Assembly (NCBI RefSeq): GCF_963676685.1
Contig: NC_092345.1
Span: 45,467,838 to 45,531,837, forward strand
Direction of reading: 5' to 3'
DNA: 64,000 bases
Source of the DNA: Mytilus edulis
Taxonomy: Eukaryota > Mollusca > Bivalvia > Mytilida > Mytilidae
The first letter of the stretch is position 1. Every line of letters starts with the position of its first letter. Under the pieces are notes generated by a model, which worked only from the letters and a program-made list of their open reading frames with translations, did not search any database and was not told the DNA's origin. Made by a program: the position numbers and the translations under genes. Positions 23,385 through 34,008 of this stretch are shown in pieces.

Positions 23385-23505
23385 TAATGACCGGTGGGGT
23401 GTGGTTTCCGTCTGATAATGACCGTTGGGACGTGGTTTTCGTCTGATAATGACCGCTGGGGCGTGATTTCTCTGTTAATGACCGGTGGGGCGTGGTTTCT
23501 CTGTT
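23385..23505. repeat. Short GC-richer tandem repeat, about 32 bp, four copies
   Basis: Units follow GATAATGACCGGTGGGGCGT GGTTT-CGTCT with small changes (GGTGGGG, GTTGGGA, GCTGGGG, GGTGGGG). The GATAATGAC motif recurs inside the foldback at 23761-23940 about 300 bp away, which suggests a common origin. Confidence 0.7.
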
Positions 23506-23760
23506 TAGAGAGATGTTCCGGGAGAGATGTACCTTTTATAAAACATGTTCCTGTTTTCAATATAATACTTAAGTTGTTGAATTGTTTATTATATGTTTTC
23601 GCTAATTATAAAATTAAAGATAACTTGATTAAGTATTTATATACTGAAAAATTGCACTAAAATGAATGGCAGTATTACTACGACTGGTCTACACTCTTTC
23701 GCTGTAGGCATTTTGAATTTATGAGAATTTTCCAAAACATGGTTTCTCAATGAAATAAAC

Positions 23761-23940
23761 ATAATAGTTCTTGAAAAACTGGTCATTATCGTGATACATG
23801 GACTGCCCGTAGGACAGTGGTATTGACTGCGACAGCGATAATGACCTCGCCTTCGGCTCAGTCATTATCACTATCTTAGTCCACTGTCCTGTGGGCAGTC
23901 CATATATCACGATAATGACCAGTTTTTCAAGAACTATTAT
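23761..23940. mobile_element. Foldback element with 60-bp inverted arms
   Basis: The arm at 23761-23820 and the arm at 23881-23940 are reverse complements with 3 mismatches in 60. Key words are AATAGTTCTTGAAAAACTGG, TCATTATCGTGAT and GGACTGCCC. The 60-bp loop holds a smaller inverted pair (GATAATGAC ... GTCATTATC) around CTCGCCTTCGGCTC. The whole 180 bp could fold into one long hairpin. The arm ends are AT-rich, so no target duplication can be defined. Confidence 0.8.
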
Positions 23941-24184
23941 ATAATTAAGTAAAGAACATACATTGGATAGTTGTCGGACTCTTTGTGTATGATCGTTGGT
24001 GAACAGTCAAGAACATAAATTTTTATTAGATATAGTTATCGGACTCGGACTTCTTTTTAACTAAGTTTTACTGTGCGTATTGTTGTGTGTTTCTTTTTTC
24101 TTCTTTGTCTAGAGGTATTTATAGGGAAGGGTTGAGATATCACAAACATGTTTAATTCCGCTGCATTTTTTGCGCCTGTCCCAA

Positions 24185-24445
24185 GTCAGGAGCCTCTGGC
24201 CTTTGTTAGTCTTGAATAAATTTCAATTTTAGTTTCTTTTGTATATTTGGAGTTTAGTATGAAGTCCATTATCGCTAAGCAAGTACACATTTTTGTTTAG
24301 GGGGAAACTGAAGCACTCCTCCGGGTGCTGGATTTTCTCGGGTGTATTGAAGACTCATTGATGGTCTTCGGCTGTTTTCCGCTCTTTGATCAGGTTGTTG
24401 TCTCTTTGACACATTCTTCATTTCCATTCTCAATTTTATGTTGTA
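24185..24445 (-). repeat. Dispersed repeat R2, reverse copy
   Basis: It begins AGCCTCTGGCCTTTGTTAGT and ends CATTTCCATTCTCAATTTTA. It is nearly collinear with the copy nested in the LINE at 47441-47694. The 71-codon frame here is repeat-derived. Confidence 0.65.
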
Positions 24446-24545
24446 TTTCTCTTAGATATAAAATAGAAAAGAAAGTAGGCGTATGTCATTCATATTATAA
24501 TAACCTGAAACATATTTCTTCTATTATGAAAATTGGATAAAATCT

Positions 24546-25480
24546 AACGATAATGAAGTCATAAGGTATTTAAACCTTTGCACAATTATAAATTACGTGA
24601 ATTTTTTTTTCAAATAACCGCCGTTACAAAAACATGAATCGTGTTTTTCAATAACGGCTTATATCATTACATGGTCTTAAATTAACAAAATTCTTTCAAA
24701 ACATATTTTGTTTTATTAAACATGAATCATTTTATGGTTTATCAGGTACGTAAGCACTGAGATTCAATTTAACTTTATTTGATTTTAATCATAAGCATGA
24801 TGTTGTTTTTACCTAGATATAATGTCATACTTAGATAAATGAAAAATGATATATATTTAATTTTAACTTAATTCTGATAGCTCGAAGCCAATCGATTAGG
24901 GTGTCGAAATTATAGAGTACTTTCCACGACCGCGAAGTCGATCTTTAGAACTATGAGCACTTATGCCTCTTGGTGTATTAGCTGTTGTTTGTCTCATTAT
25001 CCAGTCAATGACTATAATGAAGAGTGTCGCAAGCCAATGCACGCCAAGAACTCACTTACAATAACTTTTTCGGTTTCCAAGTTTAACTTAATACAATAAC
25101 GATATCGATATTACCGAAAAATATGAAGCTATTAATTGATAAGATTTATTCATTCTCATTCCGGGAAGGATCATTGTATCATGCAGTGAACAGCGCTCAA
25201 TTGAAGTATTTTAAGAAATATCATTTGAATTTAAACAAGAATTATTGACCTACATATCATATCCCGCAGTATTCTATAATGCTAGATTATCACAGATAAA
25301 AATAAACGCTGAAAATCCCATTCAAAACACATAAGTATAAGGCAAAATGACCAGACCACGCCTAAAAAAACAGAAAAGACGCACCAGTTCACTACACACT
25401 TCATACAAAACAATAGTTTGAGCAACACGAACCGAATTGGGTGCAACATGGCATATTTGTACATATGCTTAAGAAATAAT
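24546..25480. other. Non-coding DNA
   Basis: No feature is supported. It ends in a partial reverse R2 fragment (about 25490-25590) with GGCATTCTCTGCTCTTTGGT and CCCATTTCCATTCTCAATTT. The 102-codon - strand frame there is repeat-derived. Confidence 0.4.
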
Positions 25481-25794
25481 TTCACCAAAAACGATGGATA
25501 TGGCCATTGGTGGCTTTCGGCATTCTCTGCTCTTTGGTCGCGATTTTGTTTCTTTGACTTATTCCCCATTTCCATTCTCAATTTTATCAATAATTGGATT
25601 TCTTCAATCTTTTATTTTTAAAGATTTTTTTTATTAAATTGTTGTTCCTTTTTTCTTTTTACAAATTTTCACATGTGGTGCCTATTTGCAGGGCTTCTCT
25701 TTTTATTTTTATTTTTTCCCCATTTCATATTGTCATATCAAATGTATTTGGTTGCATTCACCCATTTTCCCTGTCATAAACATAGTTTATAACA

Positions 25795-25915
25795 ATGTTG
25801 CTTTGTCTTGTTGTCTTTGTCTTTTTTAGCCATTGCTTTGTCAGTTTATTTTCGACTTATTAGTTTGATTGTTCCTTGGTATCGTTCGCCTCACTTTCGA
25901 TATTAAATCAATATT
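25795..25915 (+). repeat. Solo tail of the Penelope-like element
   Basis: Words such as TTGTCAGTTTATTTTCGACT and GGTATCGTTCGCCTC match the 3' tail at 38390-38480 in degraded form. No RT coding sequence lies next to it. Confidence 0.4.
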
Positions 25916-26543
25916 AAATCTTTTTAAAAACCTCATTAAAGATACCGGACTCTTCGGAAGATTCGGTGAAATATTTCTTGTATGGGAATCACTTTGACAA
26001 ACTTCAAATTGAGTAATACATTTATTGATAAGTGTAAAGGATACACTCTATTGGTACGAAGGCAGACAATGGCCATGCATATACATTTTAACATAATGAA
26101 ATAGAATTGAAATAAAGACATTAATTCTAAAAACGAGTTGTTGGCATGATACGGGTTTTGTTCTTCTCATATATTTTATGATGGTATGATGGTATAATAC
26201 TAAACCTCTAAAGGGAGGGATTGTGCTTGATATTTATATGATAAAGACGTAATCTTTCAATCAGTTTAATTGAGGTCTGGAGATGGCATGTCAGTAATTA
26301 CTAGTAGTCAAAATATTTGATAAACTTCACTAAAACAAATACATAAAACCAAACAAGCAGAAGAGCAAAACTATACACAGAACATAAGAAGAAAAAGAAA
26401 AAGAAAAACAGGGAATTTAATTGACTTCATAAATCTTTGTCATTGACATTGCATTGGAATATCTATATTGAGGTACACAGAAGGTGTTCACAATATTAAG
26501 AATATTAGCCTCTAATGGTTTTTTTGCGGCGATAATTATTATA

Positions 26544-26654
26544 CAATTACTGTCTTTTGATGCGGTAAATATGTGGTTTTATTGACTTTTGAAAAACTGA
26601 TATTCACTGAGGCCAATAAAACCACATATTTACCAAAACAAAAGACAGTAATTG
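26544..26654. repeat. Hairpin: 41-bp inverted arms upstream of the TRIM-like exon
   Basis: The arm at 26544-26584 (CAATTACTGTCTTTTG, then GGTAAATATGTGGTTTTATTG) pairs with the arm at 26614-26654. The arms differ only in a block of about four bases, and the loop is 29 nt. The inner part of one arm recurs at about 4325-4346, so this is a dispersed family. It lies about 330 bp upstream of the ATG at 26982, on the far side of the 3' splice site. Confidence 0.75.
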
Positions 26655-26981
26655 TTTTATTCAATATTCCCAGAGAAATGTATGTAGTAGAAATTATTTA
26701 CCAAAACCAATTGGAATCAAACTTTTTTTTTTACCAAAATCATACACGTAAAAGCACACGACGTTTTGCGCGGTGAATACACTTTTTCCGCAGGTGAATA
26801 TGTTTATTTATTCAAAATTTAATTCATATAGAAAACATTCCAGAGATGAGCAATGTGGAATAAAACGTTTTATCATAAAGGATTTCCTTTGCTTTTAGGC
26901 AATGAAAAAACAGAAAATTTAATAGTCATATAATAACATGAGTTTTTGAAAACTCAATGATAGTATTTATACATTTCAGTA

Positions 26982-28688
26982 ATGGCACAATCACCCAAAC
27001 AAAGCAATCAGTTTATTATGTGTCCAGACCATCCATCGGAGAATGCAAGGTTCTATTGTGAAGATGATCATGTGATGATATGCGATGACTGTATCGTAGG
27101 AAGTCACTGTGGGCATAAGAAAATCAAACTCAAGGATTATCTCAGCAACAAAAGGCAACATTTGAAACAGAATGCAAAGAATAGTAGAGACAACAACCTC
27201 CCTAACATACAGGATGCATTAGAAAATGCGCTCAAAGGCAAAACAGATTTTAATAATTCAGTCGATAAACAACTTGAGAAGGTAAAACTTAGACGAGAAA
27301 TGGCAAAGAAAGCGTTTGACGAATTACAAGATGAGTTGGTCCAAGATTTTGAATCTGCTAGAAATGCTGCGAACGATGAATTTGACAGATTTTCTGCGAG
27401 GCAGCGATCTAGAATAAACCTTATCCAAGAAACTATACAAATTGTTGAATCTAGAAGTTTAGACATGTTGGATACAGAGGTAGTGTCCTACGATGAAATA
27501 CTTTCATCAAGTATGACTGATGATCCGTACTTGGACGTACCACTGACAATTCAACCACCAAGATATCAGTGCCAAGATGATTCGGTACAAAAAGGTAAAT
27601 TGCAAACTATCCTTGGATACATGGAATCAGGAACGTATGCCGAGGTTGCTGCAGTTGATTTTCAGCGTAGACACAATGTGGACCAATACAGAAATGGGGA
27701 AACAGAAGAGGAAAACGGAAGTGATTCTTACCCGGTATCAATTGTAGTTGAAGACAAGAGAGATTTTCTGGCTGTTATAACGTTTAAACGTACTGACAAA
27801 GTCTCCCATATTATACCAAAGCAGAGTCTACAAGCATGGCTTATTCATAGTGATATCGAAGAAGTTGACTGTAGCACGGGAATGGTTAAAACAAAAATAA
27901 TAAAGACTATAGAAGAGAGACCACAGTGTGCCACCCGTAATAACGCAAACGAGCTTATCATTGGAATGGGAAACAAGAAGTCACTCAAGCAGCTGAAATA
28001 TAGTGGATCATTCGGATTCAATTTCTTCGCTAGAAATAGAAACTATACCCTTGGAACTTATAAGAACACTGCACCTCTTCAGGCTGTGTGTTTATGTACC
28101 TGTAAATCTGCGTCTGTTAACGGCGACATTACCGTATGTCTTATCGAAAAACCAGCCTCTGACCAGAATCCAGTTAAGAACCCAATTATTCGAAGATATG
28201 CAAATGACAAAACACAGCTTGAGAGTGATCTTGTTTTATCGGAAGATAAAGTTGACATTGAAGCACCAGCTTATTTGTCCGAAAACACGAAAGGCGATTT
28301 ATGTATAGTAAGTTGTCCGGAAGGAAAGGCTTCATGGATTACCATAACGGATGAAAATGGAATCATGAAATTCAAATATCCGGAGACCGATCTGAAGGTT
28401 TCAAACCGAATCGATTATGATTTTATAGGTGCAGGATTTCTATCTGACGGAACAATAACCGTGTTGGACAGAATAGGCTTTAGACAGCATCTAATCGACA
28501 AAGAAGGCATGTTACTTCAAATTGACACACACGAGAATCTACCTGCTTGCTTGGCTATTGCTCCTAACGATCATGTCTGGATCGGTTTTGATGATGGACA
28601 TGTTAAAGTATTTACATACAGAAATGAATATACTGAGGTTTCTGTCAAAAGTTTAAAACACGAAAAATCAAAAGAGGAAAGCTGTTAG
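26982..28688 (+). CDS. TRIM-like B-box / coiled-coil / propeller-like protein, 568 aa
   Basis: The coding region is uninterrupted in one exon. A good 3' splice site (ATTTATACATTTCAG) ends two bases before the ATG, so at least one 5' UTR exon should lie upstream. Residues 14-45 form a B-box type zinc finger: C14-x2-H17, C26, D29, C34-x2-C37, H42 (or C43) and H45. No RING precedes it. Residues of about 46-170 are highly charged and helical, typical of the TRIM coiled coil (KQLEKVKLRREMAKKAFDEL). The C-terminal 350 or so residues contain repeated beta-strand text such as GAGFLSDGTITVLDRIG (about 484-500) and APNDHVWIGFDDGHVKVF (about 527-544), resembling an NHL-type propeller. B-box proteins without RING are abundant in bivalves and are often assumed to be signalling or innate-immune factors; that role is an inference here. 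Confidence 0.9.
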   Translation: MAQSPKQSNQFIMCPDHPSENARFYCEDDHVMICDDCIVGSHCGHKKIKLKDYLSNKRQHLKQNAKNSRDNNLPNIQDALENALKGKTDFNNSVDKQLEKVKLRREMAKKAFDELQDELVQDFESARNAANDEFDRFSARQRSRINLIQETIQIVESRSLDMLDTEVVSYDEILSSSMTDDPYLDVPLTIQPPRYQCQDDSVQKGKLQTILGYMESGTYAEVAAVDFQRRHNVDQYRNGETEEENGSDSYPVSIVVEDKRDFLAVITFKRTDKVSHIIPKQSLQAWLIHSDIEEVDCSTGMVKTKIIKTIEERPQCATRNNANELIIGMGNKKSLKQLKYSGSFGFNFFARNRNYTLGTYKNTAPLQAVCLCTCKSASVNGDITVCLIEKPASDQNPVKNPIIRRYANDKTQLESDLVLSEDKVDIEAPAYLSENTKGDLCIVSCPEGKASWITITDENGIMKFKYPETDLKVSNRIDYDFIGAGFLSDGTITVLDRIGFRQHLIDKEGMLLQIDTHENLPACLAIAPNDHVWIGFDDGHVKVFTYRNEYTEVSVKSLKHEKSKEESC

Positions 28689-28784
28689 CAGTGTTTGATT
28701 AAAACAGTATTCTAAAATTATAAGAGTCGGATAACATTTTTGTTTAACCTTTCATCATTTAAATTCTTGAGCGGACGCATAGAA

Positions 28785-28790
28785 AATAAA
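28785..28790 (+). terminator. Candidate poly(A) signal of the TRIM-like gene
   Basis: AATAAA lies 97 bp after the TAG stop at 28686-28688. Confidence 0.5.
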
Positions 28791-28799
28791 CACACATAT

Positions 28800-31080
28800 A
28801 TTTATGAATGTTGACTTTATTGAAATCGATTTTACGAATGTCACTCTAAACAAATAATCATAAAAGAATAAGAGGCAATTGTAACTGACGGCGGTATTAT
28901 CTTGAACTATTTGGAATGGGATTGTGAATTCAATAGAAACATTTTAACTCCACAGATGCTGTTATATCTATTGTTTTATAAAACGTTGGATTCAACCAAA
29001 CATACCAAAGGTGTCATATGACCATGTGTTTATTATGACAGAACAAAAGTATCATGGTCACATTCGTTTAACATTACTCTTGCACTTGGTACAGTAACAT
29101 TAATCTGAATTTTTCACTTCACAGGTTGAATCTTACTACAAATATGTTTGATTTTGTTTTTGATTTAAAAGTCCATTGAAATACTATCTGATAGTTATTA
29201 TTATTAATGCTCTTCAACTTTTTATTTGTTTGGCTTAATAGCTATTTTGATCTGAGCGTCACGGATGAGTCTTATGCAGACGAAACACGCGTCTGGCGTA
29301 TTAAATTATAATCCTGGTACCTTTGACCACTACTATATTGAATAGTATTAGTTGGAGACGTAGTATATCATGGGAGTATTTAGATTTGAAATGAAATTGA
29401 TTTTGTTAGGCGACGTTATGAATGGCTGCATAATGTATAATAACGCTGTTATGTAAGTATGTAGCCGCCACTTTGCTAGTTCAATATGCCGAATCCAAAT
29501 AAAGTTTTACTTGCTTAATAAAAAAAGAAAAAAGAAAAATGTAGTGCATTCCAATTTATTTTCGTAAATATCATTTTAACATTTTTCGGGGAAAAAAAAT
29601 ATACTTCTATTTTTGGCATAATACATGTTACCAGCGAAAGCAAATTACTATCGGCTTGCGGTAGTAAATTTACCATGTTATAAAGCCCCCATGTGCATAT
29701 ATCAATTTTCGATTTTTATAACATTTCAAGGTTAAAGATTTGTCTTAGCTCTTTTGGAAATGAAAAAATCGTCTACACCTACAAATAGTTCAACTTTATA
29801 TATAAATTATATATGATAGTGGTGTCGATTATAAATACAACATTCCAGGCCCGTTTATTTTCAACATCATTTAGATAACGAATAATTATCAAATTCCAGG
29901 TCTGATACAGATACCAATAAACTAAGTCAACTGTTACTTAAAAAAAAAAGAACTTATCTATAAGTTCCGCATCTGCCAGGCGCACCATCAAACATTGTAT
30001 TTGGGATTTGCTAAAACACGGGTCATATTCACACCTAAACTTCATCATTATATATGATTGACACTTATAAATTCAATCATTGTCACATAGTTTCTGGTTG
30101 AAATAATTGAATCAGAATAACTTTATAAGATGACAATACGAATACCTAAAATTCAAACTTACCTTATCTTACCTTTGATCAGAAGTGGGAAATCTAGTCT
30201 CAAAATATAAGCTCATTTGTAAACACTGACAACTTTATCATTTTAATGTTTGTTCCGTTTTAGCAAGGACGCTATTAATGAAAAAAACCAATAAAAGCGT
30301 TCTGGTAAACTAGTTACAACAAAAATGACTTGAAATAAAAACTAAATTTAAATAGAATGATTTTATTTCCCTCTTAAAATAGCAACCGACAAGCACAACA
30401 GGCTATTATAGCTTTATATAAAATTGCTTTAAATGACGATATACGAAAAAAATCCCGCTGTACCAATTTCATTTTTTCTATGGCTGCCTGCAAATTATTG
30501 GCATATGTATGCAACGAACGAAGAAACACTTTTGGAATTAAGTTACTAAGCAAGTTCAAACATACATTTTCTCGAGGTAGACATTGAATGTGAAACAATC
30601 GAGAAGACTGCAAATACTTGTGAAGAAATGCAGACGACCTTTTCTAAAAATTGTACAAAATAATAAAAATCGTTTAATGGATAACCTACTTTGTAAAAAT
30701 TAATTTTTTTGATTTTGAATTCGCATTGAAACAACTTTTTAATCGTAATGTTTCATAAAAAGACAATACTTTTATTTTGATAGTTCACGTGACAAGAGCA
30801 AACTGGCGCACTCGGAAAATTATGTGAAATATAGGTATTCCTGGGGAAATTGTAAGATGCTAAGAACTATGTCATAAAATCCGAAGATTTGTGTCCAGAG
30901 AGATCTTTAGATTCAGACTTTTCAACATGCAGCAAACATTTAAAATCCCAGTTTCACACGCATCTGATGCAATAATCTCGACAATAACTGAGCCCCCAAA
31001 CAAATTGTGTAATTTGCATTTATATTTCAAATAACGAAGCTGAACAAATAATTTCTTAAGAACGATTGTTCATTTATACA
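28800..31080. other. Intergenic DNA with one R3 copy
   Basis: A reverse R3 repeat lies at about 29195-29325 (GACGAAACACGCGTCTGGCG, then GGTACCTTTG). Otherwise no feature is supported. A 79-codon - strand frame at 30374-30613 contains protein-like text (LIPKVFLRSLHTYANNLQAA) but has no supporting splice sites, homology I can name or conserved motif. Confidence 0.45.
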
Positions 31081-31091
31081 GATGGCAAACA

Positions 31092-32758
31092 GTACGGGGC
31101 GCCGAATGGGACTCTTGTGGTTTTGTACAAAATTCAATTCTGTCATAACAAAATCATTTTTGTCTTACAAAACTATGTGCTACAGACTTGTTTTGTGAGA
31201 ACTTCAATTTTGTGATGACAAAATTCATTTGTGTAGACAAAATTAATTTTTGTCATGACAAAATTCATTTTTGTAGACAAAATTCATATTTGTCATGACA
31301 AAAGTCAATTTTGTCTAAAAGGTATGCAAATATAAACATATTTGCATACAAAATTGACTTTTGTTACCTGATATGGAAATTAAATCACAAAAGTCAATTA
31401 TGTGAGGTAAGATTCAATTTTGTGAGACAAAATTGACTTTTGTGAGACAAAATTAACTTTTGTGAGACAAAATTGACTTTTGTGAGACAAAATTGATTTT
31501 TGTGAGACAAAATTCATTTTTGTGAGACAAAATTCAATTTTGTAAGACTAAATTCAATTTTGTCAATTTTGTTGAGACAAAAGTCAATTTTGCTAATTTT
31601 GTTGAGACAAAAGTCAATTTTGTTAATTTTGTTGAGACAAAAGTCAATTTTTGTCAATTTTGTTGAGACAAAAGTCAATTTTGTGACGACAAAATTCATT
31701 TTTGTGACGACAAAATTCAATTTTGTAACAACAAAATTGACTTTTATGAGACAAAATTGACTTTCGTGAGACAAAAATCAATTTTGTTGAGACAAAATTC
31801 AATTTTGTCAATTTTGTTGAGACAAAAGTCAATTTTGTCAATTTTGTTGAGACAAAAGTCAATTTTGTCAATTTTGTTGAGACAAAAGTCAATTTTGTCT
31901 CACAAAAGTCAATTTTGTCAATTTTGTTGAGACAAAAGTCAATATTGCTAATTTTGTTGAGACAAAAGTCAATTTTGTCAATTTTGTTGAGACAAAAGTC
32001 AATTTTGTGACGACAAAATTCATTTTTGTGACGACAAAATTCAATTTTGTAACAACAAAATTGACTTTTATGAGACAAAATTGACTTTCGTGAGACAAAA
32101 ATCAATTTTGTTGAGACAAAAGTCAATTTTGTCTCACAAAAGTCAATTTTGTCAATTTTGTTGAGACAAAAGTCAATTTTGTCAATTTTGTTGAGACAAA
32201 AGTCAATTTTGTCTCACAAAAGTCAATTTTGTCAATTTTGTTGAGACAAAAGTCAATTTTGTCAATTTTGTTGAGACAAAAGTCAATTTTGTCTCACAAA
32301 AGTCAATTTTGTCAATTTTGTTGAGACAAAAGTCAATTTTGTCAATTTTGTTGAGACAGAATTCAATTTTGTCAATTTTGTTGAGACAAAAGTCAATTTT
32401 GTCAATTTTGTTGAGACAAAATTCATTTTTGTCAATTTTGTGTAACAAAAGTCGATTTTGTATGCAAATTAGTTCACAGAAACCAAACTAAACTAATTTG
32501 AATACAAAATTGACTTTTGTCGCCCAATTTTCAAATTAGGTAACAAAATTCAAGTCTGTGTAACAAAAATGAATTTTGTCATGACAAAAGTGACTTTTGT
32601 CCGCTGATAGATAATTTTGTATGACAAAATTTTAAATTTGTAGTATGATACAAATTTTGTCAAACTGAACTTATTTTTGTTGAACAAAAGTCACTTTTGT
32701 CCGTACAAAATTGAATTTTGAGTACAAAACCACAAGAGTCCCATTCGGCGCCCCGTAC
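31092..32758. mobile_element. 1,667-bp element: 37-bp perfect TIRs around a mini-palindrome satellite
   Basis: The ends 31092-31128 and 32722-32758 are perfect 37-bp inverted repeats, starting GTACGGGGCGCCGAATGGGA and ending TTTTGTAC. ACA flanks both sides (31089-31091 and 32759-32761), a possible 3-bp target duplication; the palindromic GTAC at the tips could instead be the duplicated site. The interior is almost entirely built from ACAAAA-5 bp-TTTTGT units. There are 20-bp units with GTGAG spacers at about 31410-31530, then 30-bp units (GTTGAGACAAAAGTCAATTT plus TGTCAATTTT) to about 32440. A 324-bp higher-order repeat (31681 versus 32005) and an 80-bp one (32131, 32211, 32291) overlie these. 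Open frames of up to 160 codons across it arise because 30 bp is ten codons; I do not call them genes. Confidence 0.9.
31318..31351. repeat. Octamer-containing palindrome inside the TIR element
   Basis: GTATGCAAAT and ATTTGCATAC face each other across an 8-bp spacer. Each arm holds ATGCAAAT, the octamer bound by POU factors. A looser counterpart (GTATGCAAATTAGTT ... AACTAATTTGAATAC) lies near the other end at about 32459-32507. Confidence 0.6.
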
Positions 32759-32761
32759 ACA

Positions 32762-33385
32762 GCACCAGCCGTGTGCAACTTCAAAATGGGGTTTGGGGAC
32801 CAGTCGTCAGAGGAAATGTTTTCATATTTGATTTTAGTACTTTCATGAACAATGAAGATTCTTTACCAATTTGAAAATTCAGACAAGAAATTTTGAAACC
32901 TAATCTATTGTTTTGTTTGTTTGTTTAAACCATCTTTGACATAAAAGACAAAAATCAATCATGCATGCAAGTAATTTTAAAAATTTGATTAAACATATGA
33001 AAATGGGTTTCCTATGGATTAAGATAAGATAATAAAGTATGGTGATTATGCATTTATATAATATTGTTAAAATAATATGTCTACTCTTAATTATTATATC
33101 ACGGTAATGAATTACTTAGATCATCATGGGCGCTTTTTTATTGAAATAAAAATAACTTATCTTGACTGTCCCTCTGGAATCTTTTGCCCCTCTTTTATCA
33201 CACCTCGAATGAACTATGACGTTATAAGTCGTTTAAAACTGTAACGTGGTGATCCCCTATTGATCCGTATGGGATCAATTTATTTCATATGAGGTCCATG
33301 ACATAACATTTACTATTAATGGTGACTTCAGCGATTAGTTTTATCATATTTCATTGCTTATTTTCATACATAACTAACCAGAAAA
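32762..33385. other. Non-coding DNA
   Basis: No exon or structured repeat is supported in this AT-rich stretch. Confidence 0.45.
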
Positions 33386-33640
33386 AGTTCCGCATGCGAT
33401 AAACAAAGGCAACAGTAGTATACTGATGTTCAAAAGTTATAAATCGATTTACAGAAAACAAAACCGGGTTACAAACTATAAACATCAATTTAAGGAGGAA
33501 ACCAATATAACAACAGAAACACTAAAGTGCAACAGATCCTATTTACCTAGAAACAAACTGTTTGATATCAAACAACTGCCATATTCCAGACTTGGCTCAG
33601 AACATTTTAAGAAAAATAATAAACTCGTAAAACAGATCAC
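33385..33640 (+). repeat. Dispersed mussel-type repeat R5
   Basis: Landmarks are AAGGCAACAGTAGTATACTG, CCGGGTTACAAACTATAAAC and CCAGACTTGGCTCAGAACAT. I recall this family from mussel transcripts and introns. It contains an ATG-initiated 93-codon frame (33426-33707) that I consider repeat-derived. Confidence 0.55.
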
Positions 33641-33723
33641 TACTGACCACGTACGGATCCATAGGGGAGTACAACGCCTTCGGTCTCACCCATATGGATT
33701 TAACTAAACCTCTATGGATACGA

Positions 33724-34008
33724 AGCTGATCTGTAACAATAACATCTTCATGCCTTATATATCATGTACTGCAGTACGCCGCTAGATTAAAACTGACGTG
33801 GAAAGGTAACACACGGCCAGCGAAAGCTCTTTTTTTGAGAGCCCAGGTGGTCGTGTGGTCTAGCGGGACGGCTGCAGTGCAGGCGATTTGGTGTCACGAT
33901 ATCATAGTAGCATGGGTTCGAATCCCGGCGAGGGAAGAACCAAAAATTTGCGAAAGCAAATTTACAGATCTAACATTGTTGGGTTGATGTTTAGACGAGT
34001 TGTATATA
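33724..34008 (+). mobile_element. tRNA-derived repeat unit, copy 1
   Basis: This 285-bp unit contains a Pol III A box (TGGTCTAGCGGG, 33856-33867) and a perfect B box (GGTTCGAATCC, 33915-33925) in tRNA-like order. It is preceded by about 130 bp (GCTGATCTGTAACAATAACA onward) and followed by AAATTTGCGAAAGCAAATTT. A near-identical copy starts 441 bp downstream. I cannot assign an isotype and do not see a convincing acceptor stem, so I class it as SINE-like and not as a functional tRNA. Confidence 0.7.

Noticed and set aside
27137-27466. 109-codon - strand frame inside the TRIM-like gene
   Set aside because: It is the antisense shadow of the coiled-coil coding sequence, with no motif of its own.
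28003-28308. 101-codon + frame overlapping the TRIM-like gene
   Set aside because: It is an alternative frame inside a longer, well-supported coding region.
31514-32491. Six long open frames with repeated LTFVSTKLTK or ILLRQKSILL text
   Set aside because: They lie entirely in the 30-bp repeat array of the TIR element. The unit length is a multiple of three, which keeps frames open on both strands.
33426-33707. 93-codon ATG-initiated frame
   Set aside because: It is contained in dispersed repeat R5, whose reverse fragment recurs at 21735-21845. There is no conserved domain.
33841-33930. A functional tRNA gene
   Set aside because: The A and B boxes are good, but I could not pair a convincing acceptor stem or assign an anticodon, and the unit is a repeated 285-bp block.
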